64,000 bases of DNA from assembly GCF_947500705.1 (NCBI RefSeq), contig NZ_CANMSY010000002.1, positions 558,001 to 622,000 on the forward strand, given 5' to 3'. Below the pieces are notes generated by a model, which was not told the DNA's origin, did not search any database, and saw only the letters and a program-made list of their open reading frames with translations. Below, in pieces: positions 34,290 through 41,623 of this stretch. The translations under genes were made by a program, and so were the position numbers. Position 1 is the stretch's first letter. Each line of letters starts with the position of its first letter. The DNA comes from an uncultured Brachybacterium sp. (GTDB lineage: Bacteria > Actinomycetota > Actinomycetes > Actinomycetales > Dermabacteraceae).

Positions 34290-35180
34290 ATGACCACGTC
34301 CTTCGACCAGGACGCCTTCTTCGCCCGCGCCATGTTCACCGCCACCGTCGCCGAGCTCGACAAGGATCAGCGCTGGTCCACCTGGCCCGAGACCGCCCAC
34401 ACGATGGACCGCGGCCCGCAGCCCTTTCCCGACTGGGTCGTCCAGCACGACGGCGCGATCGACACCGAGCTCGGGATCCTCAAGACCGGCAAGGAGGCCG
34501 ACGCCTTCCTCCTCGAGCGTGCCCTGCCCGAGGAGCTCCTGAGCGGTGCTCCCGGCGAGGCGGTGCTGATGGTCGCCAAGCGCTACCGCTCCCCCGACCA
34601 CTCGACCTTCCACCGCGGCAGTGCCTACACCGACGGCCGCCGCACCACGGACACCCGCGAGGCCCGGGCGATGGCCAAGGGCACCGCCTTCGGCAAGCAG
34701 GTCGCCGCCGCGCAGTGGGCCCGCACCGAGTTCGACATGCTCTGCCGGCTGTGGGAGGCCGGGCTGCCGGTGCCCTACCCGATCCAGCTCGTCGGCACGG
34801 AGCTGTGCATGGAGTTCATCGGCACCGACGACGAGCACGGCGCGGTCGCCGCCCCGCGCCTGCAGGAGACCGCGCCGGATGGGCCGACAGTCGCCCGCTG
34901 GGCCCACCTGCTGCGGGGCGCGGTCCTGGATCTCGCCCTCCTGGGCCTGGTCCACGGCGACCTCTCCCCCTACAACATCCTCGCCGATTCCCGGCAGGCC
35001 GAGCCCGATCCGGTGATCATCGACGTCCCGCAGGTGATCGACCTGATCGCGAATCCGAACGGCACCGAGTTCCTGCGCCGTGACTGCGTGAACGTGTGCA
35101 CCTGGCTGCGCTCGCACGGGGCGTCCGCGTCGGCCGCTGATCCCGAGGAGTGGTTCCGCGCCGCGACGGCACAGCACTGA
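34290..35180 (+). CDS. RIO-type serine/threonine protein kinase
   Basis: 296 residues. The kinase core shows a KEADAFLLE strand in place of a glycine-rich loop, VAKRYR with the ATP-binding Lys, catalytic LVHGDLSPYNIL (Asp and Asn) and VIIDVPQVIDL as the metal-binding DFG equivalent. This is the RIO1/RIO family, atypical kinases that in eukaryotes act in ribosome maturation. In bacteria the role is largely unknown. AGGAG lies six nt before ATG 34290. A leader with a 17-codon ORF and pairing segments precedes it. Confidence 0.92.
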   Translation: MTTSFDQDAFFARAMFTATVAELDKDQRWSTWPETAHTMDRGPQPFPDWVVQHDGAIDTELGILKTGKEADAFLLERALPEELLSGAPGEAVLMVAKRYRSPDHSTFHRGSAYTDGRRTTDTREARAMAKGTAFGKQVAAAQWARTEFDMLCRLWEAGLPVPYPIQLVGTELCMEFIGTDDEHGAVAAPRLQETAPDGPTVARWAHLLRGAVLDLALLGLVHGDLSPYNILADSRQAEPDPVIIDVPQVIDLIANPNGTEFLRRDCVNVCTWLRSHGASASAADPEEWFRAATAQH

Positions 35181-35212
35181 GCTGCAGGTGGCCGGTGCAG
35201 GGCGACTGACCC

Positions 35213-35680
35213 TCAGCCCCGTCGGCGCAGCGGCCACCAGCGCCGCCGGCGGGATTCCGCCACCGGCTCGGGCGTGGGTGCCATCGTCGGCGCCGGCCTG
35301 GGCACGCGCACCTCCCGCCACCGTGCGACGGCATCCTCCGGATCCCAGGCCGGGGCGAGCATCCGCTGGAAGGGATTCGCACGCCGGTCCTGATGGACCC
35401 TCTCGGTGAAGTCCTCGGCATACTCCCGCACGGCCCGCTCATCCGGCAGCGCGGCCAGGGTCTCGTCCCGCTTCTCGAACTCCTTGCGCAGCAGCACCAC
35501 CACCGGGAGCAGAGCCTGACTGTCGATCTCGCCGCTGGCCAGGCGCTGGTTGATCCACCAGTCCGGATCGTGGGCAGCGGGCAGGTCCAGCGGCTTCCCG
35601 GCGCCGGGGAGGTTGTCGAAGTCCCCGCGCCGCGCGGCCTGGTCGATCGCTGATTCCACGCGCGCGATGTCCGGGTCCAT
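35213..35680 (-). CDS. DUF1992 (DnaJ-homolog C28-like) domain protein
   Basis: 155 residues. ESAIDQAARRGDFDNLPGAGKPLDL at the N-terminus and the following DPDWWINQ and LLPVVVLLRKE match the DUF1992 domain shared with DNAJC28, without a J domain. The C-terminal ~35 residues are Pro/Arg-rich and end in a cluster of Arg and Trp, perhaps a nucleic acid or membrane contact. Function unknown. Convergent with the RIO kinase, 32 bp apart. Confidence 0.87.
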   Translation of the reverse strand: MDPDIARVESAIDQAARRGDFDNLPGAGKPLDLPAAHDPDWWINQRLASGEIDSQALLPVVVLLRKEFEKRDETLAALPDERAVREYAEDFTERVHQDRRANPFQRMLAPAWDPEDAVARWREVRVPRPAPTMAPTPEPVAESRRRRWWPLRRRG

Positions 35681-35727
35681 CGCCGGCCCGAGGGTCCTCG
35701 GGTCGACGGGCTCGTCCGGCGTCGTGC

Positions 35728-36216
35728 TCAGGAGTCCCCGCCCTCCTCGGCGAGCTGGGCGAGGCGGTCGATCGAGGCCATCAGCTTCTCCGGCGTCATC
35801 AGGCGCGCCTTGGCCAGGCGCTTCTCCTGCTCGGCAGGCAGCGCGGTGAAGTCATAGAGATGGGTGACGCGGGTGCGGTCATCATCGACGGGTTCGAGGA
35901 TCCAGCCCCAACGGTGACCGGAAGGTTCCTCACCCTCGGGGGCAGGGGCCCAGACGATCTCCCGCCCCTCGACGAAGGCGACGACGTGATTGTCGCGCAC
36001 CCCGCCGTTGGTCAGCGTCATCACGAACACGTCGCCGTCGGCACGCACCCGCTGGCCAGGAGCGGCCTCGGCGAGGTTGTCGTTGCCGTCCCAGCGCGGC
36101 TGCTGCGAGGGATCGGCGATCAGCTCGAAGATCGTCTCCGCCGGGGCGGCGATGTCCCGGGAGGCGGTGACGAGGCGGTCGTCGTGGGTCTGCGGGGTGG
36201 TGACGTCGTCGTTCAT
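35728..36216 (-). CDS. SRPBCC (START/polyketide-cyclase-like) family protein
   Basis: 162 residues from ATG 36216. The SRPBCC pattern is visible: DIAAPAETIFELIADPSQQPRWDG at the start, a DNHVVAFVEGREIVWAPAP core strand pair, and a C-terminal helix ending in QLAEEGGDS. These proteins form hydrophobic ligand-binding cups. I chose ATG 36216 because GGATGGAG precedes it. ATG 36234 is possible and would overlap the upstream stop by ATGA. Co-transcribed with the beta-propeller gene. Confidence 0.87.
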   Translation of the reverse strand: MNDDVTTPQTHDDRLVTASRDIAAPAETIFELIADPSQQPRWDGNDNLAEAAPGQRVRADGDVFVMTLTNGGVRDNHVVAFVEGREIVWAPAPEGEEPSGHRWGWILEPVDDDRTRVTHLYDFTALPAEQEKRLAKARLMTPEKLMASIDRLAQLAEEGGDS

Positions 36217-36230
36217 GACTCCATCCTGGC

Positions 36231-37451
36231 TCATGGCTCGACCGTGCCGCCAGGGGCAGTGTCGTCGAAGACGTCGATCGAGCCGGCATAGTTCGCGACC
36301 CAGACCCGGCGCTGGGTGGGCTCGTAGGTGATGCCGATGGGGTTCTTGCCCACCTCGACGCTCTGGATCTCCTCGAGGGTCTCGGTGTCGAACTTGGAGA
36401 CGGTGTTCGCGTAGTAGTTCACGACGTACAGCGCGAGGCCATCGGGAGAGATCGCCATGGTGCGCGGCTCACGCCCGGTCGGGGCCGTGCGCAGCACCTC
36501 CCCGGTCGCGGCGTCGAGCTCGAGCAGCTCATCGCTGCCCGAGACGGTGAGATACATGCGGGTCGCATCGGGTGAGAGCACCAGGTGGCGGGGCTTGCGC
36601 CCGGTCTCGAGCACCAGCTCGCTCTGCCCCGTCTCGAGATCGAGCTTGTACATCTCGTCGGCGTACATCGCGGTGACATAGGCGGTGCGGTTGTCCGGCA
36701 GGATCACGCTGCCGCGCGGGGCGGCATCCACCGGGATCTCCCGGATCTCCTCGCCTGCCTCGAGGTCGAGCACGGAGACGGTCTCGTCGCACCAGTTCGA
36801 GACCAGCGCGGTGCTCCCGTCCGCGGAGAGGGAGATGAACTTCGGGACCCGCCCCACCTCGATCACCTGGTCCCACTGGCCGGAGGCGAGGTCGAGGCGG
36901 AACACGGCGGAGCGCCCGATCGCCTCGCCGTTCGCGCAGTCGTCGGAGGCAGCAGCACCCTCGCCGGGGCCGCGCAGGCGGTACTGGGAGACATAGGCGT
37001 ATTTCCCGTCGGGCGAGAACACCGCCTCGACGGGGGCTCCTTCGGTCGTCCCGGCGCGGTCCGGATACCCGAACTCGGCGAGATCGATCGTGTCGGCCAC
37101 GGTGTGCGTGAGCTCGAGGGTCTCGGCGTCGTACAGCGTCGAGGAGTGGCTGTACATCATGTTGTTCGCGATGACCGTGCCCGCCGGGCTCGCGACCACG
37201 GACTTCGGGGTGATGTCCCCCGTTATCCGTTCCAGATGGGTCAGGCGGGTGGTGTTCGAGGGGTCACCGGGCGGCAGCTCGGGCACCGCGCCCGCTGCCC
37301 AGCTCCCTCCCTCGGGAGTGACCACGCTGGTCACCAGTCCTCCGACCATGCCGCCGGCCATCACCAGCGACAGGATCGCGATGGCGACCGTGAACTGGTC
37401 ATGCGGCCGCTCGCGACGCACTTTCCTGTGGTGCTTCGCCTGCACGCTCAT
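36231..37451 (-). CDS. Membrane-anchored YncE-like beta-propeller protein
   Basis: 406 residues. A basic N-terminus and one hydrophobic helix (~21-43) are followed by a soluble extracytoplasmic part. About seven repeats of ~42 residues carry the pattern SPDG...YV and ...LDLETG, typical of YVTN/cytochrome d1-like beta-propellers. Some YncE relatives bind DNA or act in metal homeostasis; here the role is unknown. A TAGGTT -10-like box (minus, 37476-37481) lies ~25 bp upstream. A 5-bp CCCGC/GCGGG hairpin sits in the short leader. Confidence 0.88.
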   Translation of the reverse strand: MSVQAKHHRKVRRERPHDQFTVAIAILSLVMAGGMVGGLVTSVVTPEGGSWAAGAVPELPPGDPSNTTRLTHLERITGDITPKSVVASPAGTVIANNMMYSHSSTLYDAETLELTHTVADTIDLAEFGYPDRAGTTEGAPVEAVFSPDGKYAYVSQYRLRGPGEGAAASDDCANGEAIGRSAVFRLDLASGQWDQVIEVGRVPKFISLSADGSTALVSNWCDETVSVLDLEAGEEIREIPVDAAPRGSVILPDNRTAYVTAMYADEMYKLDLETGQSELVLETGRKPRHLVLSPDATRMYLTVSGSDELLELDAATGEVLRTAPTGREPRTMAISPDGLALYVVNYYANTVSKFDTETLEEIQSVEVGKNPIGITYEPTQRRVWVANYAGSIDVFDDTAPGGTVEP

Positions 37452-37528
37452 CGATCATCCCCGCCCATGCGGGAGAACCTAGCCCGAGCGCCGCCGACGG
37501 GCGGGAGGTGGAGCGGCGTGTCGGGAGT

Positions 37529-38569
37529 TCAGAGCGCGGGACGCCCCTGCAGCACCAGCTCTCGGTAGAGCACCCGGTAGCCGAGCTTCTCGTTGATCTC
37601 GATCATCCAGGGGTTCACATGCGAGTTCCAGGTGACCAGGCTCCGCAGCTGCGGGGCGCGCTCTCCCAGCTGCCGGTGGGTGGCGACCTTGAGCGCGAGG
37701 CCCAGTCGGTGCCCACGGTGCTCGGGCATGACCAGCGTGTTCTCCTGCCAGCCGAGGGTGCTGTCGGCGGATTCGTGGAGGTGCACCTCGGAGTTCCCGG
37801 CGAAGCTGCCGTCGGGTGCGACGGCGACCGCCGTGATCCGCAGCGTCCCCGCCTCGCGCATCCGGCGCTCGCTCTCGCGGATCCGCTCCGGGGTGTAGTC
37901 CGGCGCCTCGTGCTCGACGTCCTCATCGGGTTCGTCGAGCTCGAGCTGCCGCATGAGCAGGCCATAGGCCTCGAGGTGCTCCTCGGGGATCTCCCCGTCC
38001 CACAGCTCGATCCGGTACTCGCCGATCCTCTCCTCGGCCTCGGCCTGCAGCGTCTGCAGCAGCGAGGCCTCGAGCGGGAGCGCCAGCGCGCGGCAGACGG
38101 CGAGGTTCTTCCGGGTGATCCCGAGCCGACGGGCGAGCCGGTTCACGGGCTGCTCCGGGCTGTCAGGGTCGCCGTCGGCCGGGATCTCGCCGTAGCCCTC
38201 GACCAGGCTGCGGCCGGATTCGCGGATCGCGGGGATCAGCGCCTCCTCGACCAGTGCGGTCGCGATCCCCTGGCCGCGGAAGGCGGGATGCACCGAGACC
38301 TCGACGGAGATGGTCTCGAGGTTCTCCTGCAGCGGCATGAAGGCATTCGCGCGGCCGACGAGCAGCTCGCCGCCCTCGATCACCTCGGCGATCGCCACCC
38401 AGCGCCGCACCGTCCAGTACGGGGACTCGCTGAACTGGGCCCGCAGCTGCTCACGGGTGAGGGCCTGGCTGCCGCCGTAGGTGTGCTCATCCAGCGCGCT
38501 CTCGAGCGCGAGGTACTGGTCGAGCTCGAGATCGGAGGAGGGGTCCAGAGGGCGGATCATCAGCTGCAT
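37529..38569 (-). CDS. Tandem-GNAT acetyltransferase
   Basis: 346 residues from ATG 38569. Two GNAT folds are apparent. The first contains VEVSVHPAFRGQGIATALVEEAL (~residues 92-114, acetyl-CoA pyrophosphate loop RGQGIA). The second contains LVMPEHRGHRLGLALKVATHRQL and ends with NEKLGYRVLYRE. The architecture resembles mycothiol synthase and other double-GNAT enzymes, but substrate identity cannot be inferred. The frame is open 32 codons further upstream without similarity. Neither ATG 38569 nor 38560 has a clear Shine-Dalgarno. Divergent from the MerR-PP2C gene. Confidence 0.85.
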   Translation of the reverse strand: MQLMIRPLDPSSDLELDQYLALESALDEHTYGGSQALTREQLRAQFSESPYWTVRRWVAIAEVIEGGELLVGRANAFMPLQENLETISVEVSVHPAFRGQGIATALVEEALIPAIRESGRSLVEGYGEIPADGDPDSPEQPVNRLARRLGITRKNLAVCRALALPLEASLLQTLQAEAEERIGEYRIELWDGEIPEEHLEAYGLLMRQLELDEPDEDVEHEAPDYTPERIRESERRMREAGTLRITAVAVAPDGSFAGNSEVHLHESADSTLGWQENTLVMPEHRGHRLGLALKVATHRQLGERAPQLRSLVTWNSHVNPWMIEINEKLGYRVLYRELVLQGRPAL

Positions 38570-38715
38570 GGGAAAAGCAGACCACACCGGATCGGCGCTG
38601 GTCGACGGATTATCTGCGCCGACGCTTGACTCTCCCCCTGGGACAATCCGGAAGGTCATCATCACCGGGAGGGTCCCGGTGCCCGGGGACCGGGCGAGGA
38701 ATGACGGAGGATCGC

Positions 38716-39789
38716 ATGGACGAGACGCTGCTGAGCATCGGGGAGCTGGCCGCCGCGAGCGGGCTGAGCCCCAAGGCGCTGCGCCTCTACGCCGACTCCG
38801 GGCTGCTGGTGCCCCGGCGCGTCGACCCCTTCACCGGCTACCGATCCTACGGAGCCGACCAGATCGAACGGGCACGGCTGATCGCCGCCCTGCGCGGCCT
38901 GGGGATGGGGCTCGCCCGGATCGGTGTGCTCTGCGATCTGGACGGTGACGCCGCTGCTGCGGAGCTCCGCTCCTGGTGGCGGCAGGAGGAGGCCGACTCC
39001 CTCTCCCGCGCCGCATCTGTCCGCTCTCTCGCCCATGACCTCGGGGAACGTCCGACGGAGAACATCATGACCGCTCCCACCACCACTCCCCTCACCGCCT
39101 CGGCACTGCATCAGGGCCTCGTACGAGGTTCTCAGCAGGACGCCGCGGCGGTCCGCGCGCTGCCGGGCGGCCGCACCCTGCTCGCCGTCGCCGACGGCTT
39201 CGGCAGCGCCGGCGACCTCGCCCCGCAGATCCTCGCCGCCTTCGCGACGGCGCTCGAGGGGGCGCTCGGCGAGTCACCCGGCGCCGCCCAGCTCACCGCC
39301 CTCGAGATCGCCTGGACCGCAGCGGAAGCCCTGGTCCCGGCCGACGGCGACGCCGGCTCGACCCTCTCCGCGGCGCTGATCGACGGGGACCGTCTGCACA
39401 TCGCCCACCTCGGCGACGCCCGCGTGGTCCTGGTGCGCGGTGAGCAGGTCGACGTGGTCACCCAGGACCACACCCGTCTGCGCTCGCTGGTCGAGGCGGG
39501 CCGACTCTCCCCCGAGGAGGTCGCCTCGCATCCCGATCGGGCGGTGCTGAACCGTGCCCTCGCCGCAGGTGCCCCCACCGCCCCCGACCTGCTGGTGCGC
39601 CGCCTCGCCCCGGGCGATCTGGTGCTGGTGACGACCGACGGGCTGCATGCCGTCGTCGACCCGTCGACCCTCGCCGACGCGCTCATGGACGGGGCAGAGG
39701 ACCCGAGCGCCCTCGCGGAGTCGCTCGTGCACCTCGCCCTCGCCGCCGGCGGTCCCGACAACATCGGCCTCGCCCTCGCGCGGGTGTGA
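38716..39789 (+). CDS. MerR-type HTH fused to PP2C phosphatase domain
   Basis: 357 residues. Residues ~5-75 are a MerR winged helix (LSIGELAAASGLSPKALRLY, DPFTGYRSY). A linker to ~120 replaces the usual dimer helix and effector domain. Residues ~125-357 form a PP2C Ser/Thr phosphatase with its metal motifs: QDAA (~141), VADGFG (158-163), GSTLSAA (214-220), HLGDAR (231-236), TTDGL (306-310) and GGPDNIG (345-351). GGAGG lies five nt before ATG 38716. An internal ATG at 39067 (Met118), with GGAG six nt upstream, could produce the phosphatase alone. A transcription factor controlled by phosphorylation is inference. Confidence 0.88.
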   Translation: MDETLLSIGELAAASGLSPKALRLYADSGLLVPRRVDPFTGYRSYGADQIERARLIAALRGLGMGLARIGVLCDLDGDAAAAELRSWWRQEEADSLSRAASVRSLAHDLGERPTENIMTAPTTTPLTASALHQGLVRGSQQDAAAVRALPGGRTLLAVADGFGSAGDLAPQILAAFATALEGALGESPGAAQLTALEIAWTAAEALVPADGDAGSTLSAALIDGDRLHIAHLGDARVVLVRGEQVDVVTQDHTRLRSLVEAGRLSPEEVASHPDRAVLNRALAAGAPTAPDLLVRRLAPGDLVLVTTDGLHAVVDPSTLADALMDGAEDPSALAESLVHLALAAGGPDNIGLALARV

Positions 39790-39927
39790 GGAGGCGCGCT
39801 CAGCGCCCGGCGAGAACCAGGCGGATGACTTCCAGGACCGCCGCTCCGATCAGCACGGTGAGGCCGGTGGCGTACGTGCGGGCGGGGCGCCGGGACGTGG
39901 ACTTGAGGGCGTCTTCGGCGCCTCCCC

Positions 39928-41157
39928 CTAAGGTCGATCCTCGCGCCGTGCCCGGTGGGAGCGGCGCACTCCCCGATCGGGTTCGACGTCCGTCCCGACG
40001 CCCTCCCGCGCCTCGTGACGCAGCGCGTCCCCGAGGTAGGGCAGGGAGAACTCGACGAAACCGCGCCCGGCGGGCCGGATCAGCTCCTCCTCGATGAGGC
40101 GCTCGCGGTAGGTGGACTGGTTGCGCGGATCGATGCCCATCCGTCTCGCGATGTCGCCGACGGCCGAGGGGCCCTCGTCCTCGAGCATCGCGTGGAGGTA
40201 CTCGCGTTTGCGGGGGCTCAGTCCGCGCAGCGCCGGACCGTGGACGTTCTTGATCATCGCCGCGATCACGGCATCGCGCCCGCCGCGCACGTCCTCGATC
40301 TCGATCGTGTCGGCCTCGCTGCTGTTCTGCCAGGCCTTCGACCCGATCAGCTGGATCAGGTACGGGTAGCCCCGCGAGATCTCGCCGGCCAGCACGGCAG
40401 CGTCAGGGGTGATCGTCTTCGCGGTGTCGGCGATGGTCAGGCGGATCGCCTCCGCGGCAGTGCCCACATCCACGCTGCCCACCTCGATCCGGTGCGCACG
40501 GCGCAGGAAGGTGGTGCGCTCATGGTCCAGCAGTGCGTCGACCCCGGGCCGCACCCCGGCGGCGATGAAGGCGACGGCGTGACCGGAGCCGATGAGGTCC
40601 TGCACGTGCTGGGTGAGGGCGTGCAGCTGGTCGCGCTCGACCGACTGCAGCTCATCGAGGGTGATCAGCAGCCCGCCGCCGTCCTCGTCGGTGAGCTGGG
40701 CGAGCCGGTCGAGCACCGTGGTGAGCACCTCCCCCTCCCCTTCGTAGCGCTGGACGATGTCTCGGGAGGCGCTCACCTGGAAGGCGTGCGCGGACGTCAG
40801 GCGCGAGGTCTCGGCCTCTGGATCCATCTCTCGCAGACGCGCGATGGCCTGGCTGCGCAGCTCCTCGGTGAGGGACGTCGAGGAGGTGTGCAGCCGCAGA
40901 TCGGTCCATCCCGCGTCGAGGGCAAGCTCCCGGAACTCGGTGAGCAGGACTGTTTTGCCGGAGCCTCGGGCGCCGGAGATGAGGATCGCCCTCGCCTCGG
41001 GCACGTTCCCGGCCAGGGCGGCGGTGAACTCCTCGATCACGAGGTCGCGCCCGGCGAGGATCATCGGGGTGAGCCCGAAGCCGGGGGTGAAGGGGTTCGC
41101 GGGGGTCGCGGGGATCGAGCGGGGCGTCGAGCGGTTCACAGGGTGGGGCGTCGCCAT
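39928..41157 (-). CDS. AAA/ORC-like ATPase with C-terminal winged helix
   Basis: 409 residues. Walker A GARGSGKT near residue 65, Walker B LLITLDELQ near residue 165 and AAGVRPGVD (sensor region) indicate an ORC1/Cdc6- or STAND-like AAA ATPase. The last ~110 residues (LSPRKREYLHAMLEDEGPSAVGDIARRMG) form a winged helix. The C-terminus is Arg-rich. Such proteins occur as stand-alone regulatory ATPases, often near mobile elements. The 10-bp tandem repeat CTCTGTATGT x2 lies immediately upstream of its start and could be an autoregulatory site. It is transcribed away from the DUF222-HNH gene. Confidence 0.85.
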   Translation of the reverse strand: MATPHPVNRSTPRSIPATPANPFTPGFGLTPMILAGRDLVIEEFTAALAGNVPEARAILISGARGSGKTVLLTEFRELALDAGWTDLRLHTSSTSLTEELRSQAIARLREMDPEAETSRLTSAHAFQVSASRDIVQRYEGEGEVLTTVLDRLAQLTDEDGGGLLITLDELQSVERDQLHALTQHVQDLIGSGHAVAFIAAGVRPGVDALLDHERTTFLRRAHRIEVGSVDVGTAAEAIRLTIADTAKTITPDAAVLAGEISRGYPYLIQLIGSKAWQNSSEADTIEIEDVRGGRDAVIAAMIKNVHGPALRGLSPRKREYLHAMLEDEGPSAVGDIARRMGIDPRNQSTYRERLIEEELIRPAGRGFVEFSLPYLGDALRHEAREGVGTDVEPDRGVRRSHRARREDRP

Positions 41158-41169
41158 GGAGCCATCCTG

Positions 41170-41189
41170 CTCTGTATGTCTCTGTATGT
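41170..41189. repeat. Tandem 10-bp repeat upstream of AAA ATPase gene
   Basis: CTCTGTATGT occurs twice in perfect head-to-tail array, followed by ACAGG. The 10-bp period equals one helical turn. It ends 12 bp from the ATPase start, within or next to the 5' untranslated region. A regulatory site is possible. Confidence 0.5.
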
Positions 41190-41255
41190 ACAGGGGTGGG
41201 CCGCGGGCTGCCTCCGCACCCGCCGAGACAGCTCACACCGGGCACGGATGCACCG

Positions 41256-41510
41256 TTCCTCCCCACTGCGAGTTATCCACATTTGGCGAGCACGTATTGA
41301 CAATTAGGCATTCTACTGAGAATCCCTGCAGGCCGGACTCCTCAGAGAAATAGCGGCCTGCCGAAAAGGGTGCCGCCTGCAGGTGCAGCCGTCGCGAGGC
41401 CCGTCAGCATTCCCCCGGCCTGCCAGGCTCCCGCCTCCACCACCAGGTGCATCTCGCCTCGTCGAGGCCGTGCCCGTCGACCATTCCTCCCCACTCATGG
41501 GTTATCCACA
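41256..41510 (+). repeat. Two spaced copies of a TTCCTCCCCACT-N5/6-TTATCCACA motif
   Basis: The motif occurs at 41256-41281 and 41484-41510, 228 bp apart, with five and six variable bases between its halves. TTATCCACA (41273-41281, 41502-41510) is a perfect match to the DnaA-box consensus TTATNCACA. The 41158-41623 gap otherwise holds the 10-bp tandem repeat, an isolated TTGACA at 41297-41302 and the HNH promoter; I see no gene in it. It is visibly richer in A/T than its surroundings. Confidence 0.65.
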
Positions 41511-41559
41511 GATTCGTCCCCATTTCGTGCTGACCCTTCAGTAGGAAGGACGGGAGAAT

Positions 41560-41565
41560 TAGTAT
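41560..41565 (+). promoter_or_regulatory. -10 box TAGTAT upstream of HNH gene
   Basis: TAGTAT lies in a short A/T-richer patch, with TTCAGT (41537-41542) at a 17-bp spacing as a possible -35. The predicted leader would be about 50 nt and contain the AGGAGG ribosome site at 41611-41616. Confidence 0.35.
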
Positions 41566-41623
41566 TGAGGGATATCGCAGAAGCGGTTCTTGGGGATGCT
41601 GGTGGGTGAGAGGAGGGGTGTCG

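Noticed and set aside
38626-38647. TTGACT and GACAAT before the MerR-PP2C gene
   Set aside because: The spacer is 10 bp, too short for a sigma-70-type or MerR-type promoter.
39794-39950. Minus-strand frame encoding a short hydrophobic C-terminus (RRPARTYATGLTVLIGAA)
   Set aside because: It looks like a one-helix holin-like peptide, but no ATG, GTG or TTG start was found in frame before it enters the AAA ATPase gene.
41297-41302. TTGACA in the gap before the HNH gene
   Set aside because: No -10 element at 16-18 bp spacing; the nearest candidate, GAGAAT, has a 15-bp spacer. Only the TAGTAT box at 41560 was kept.
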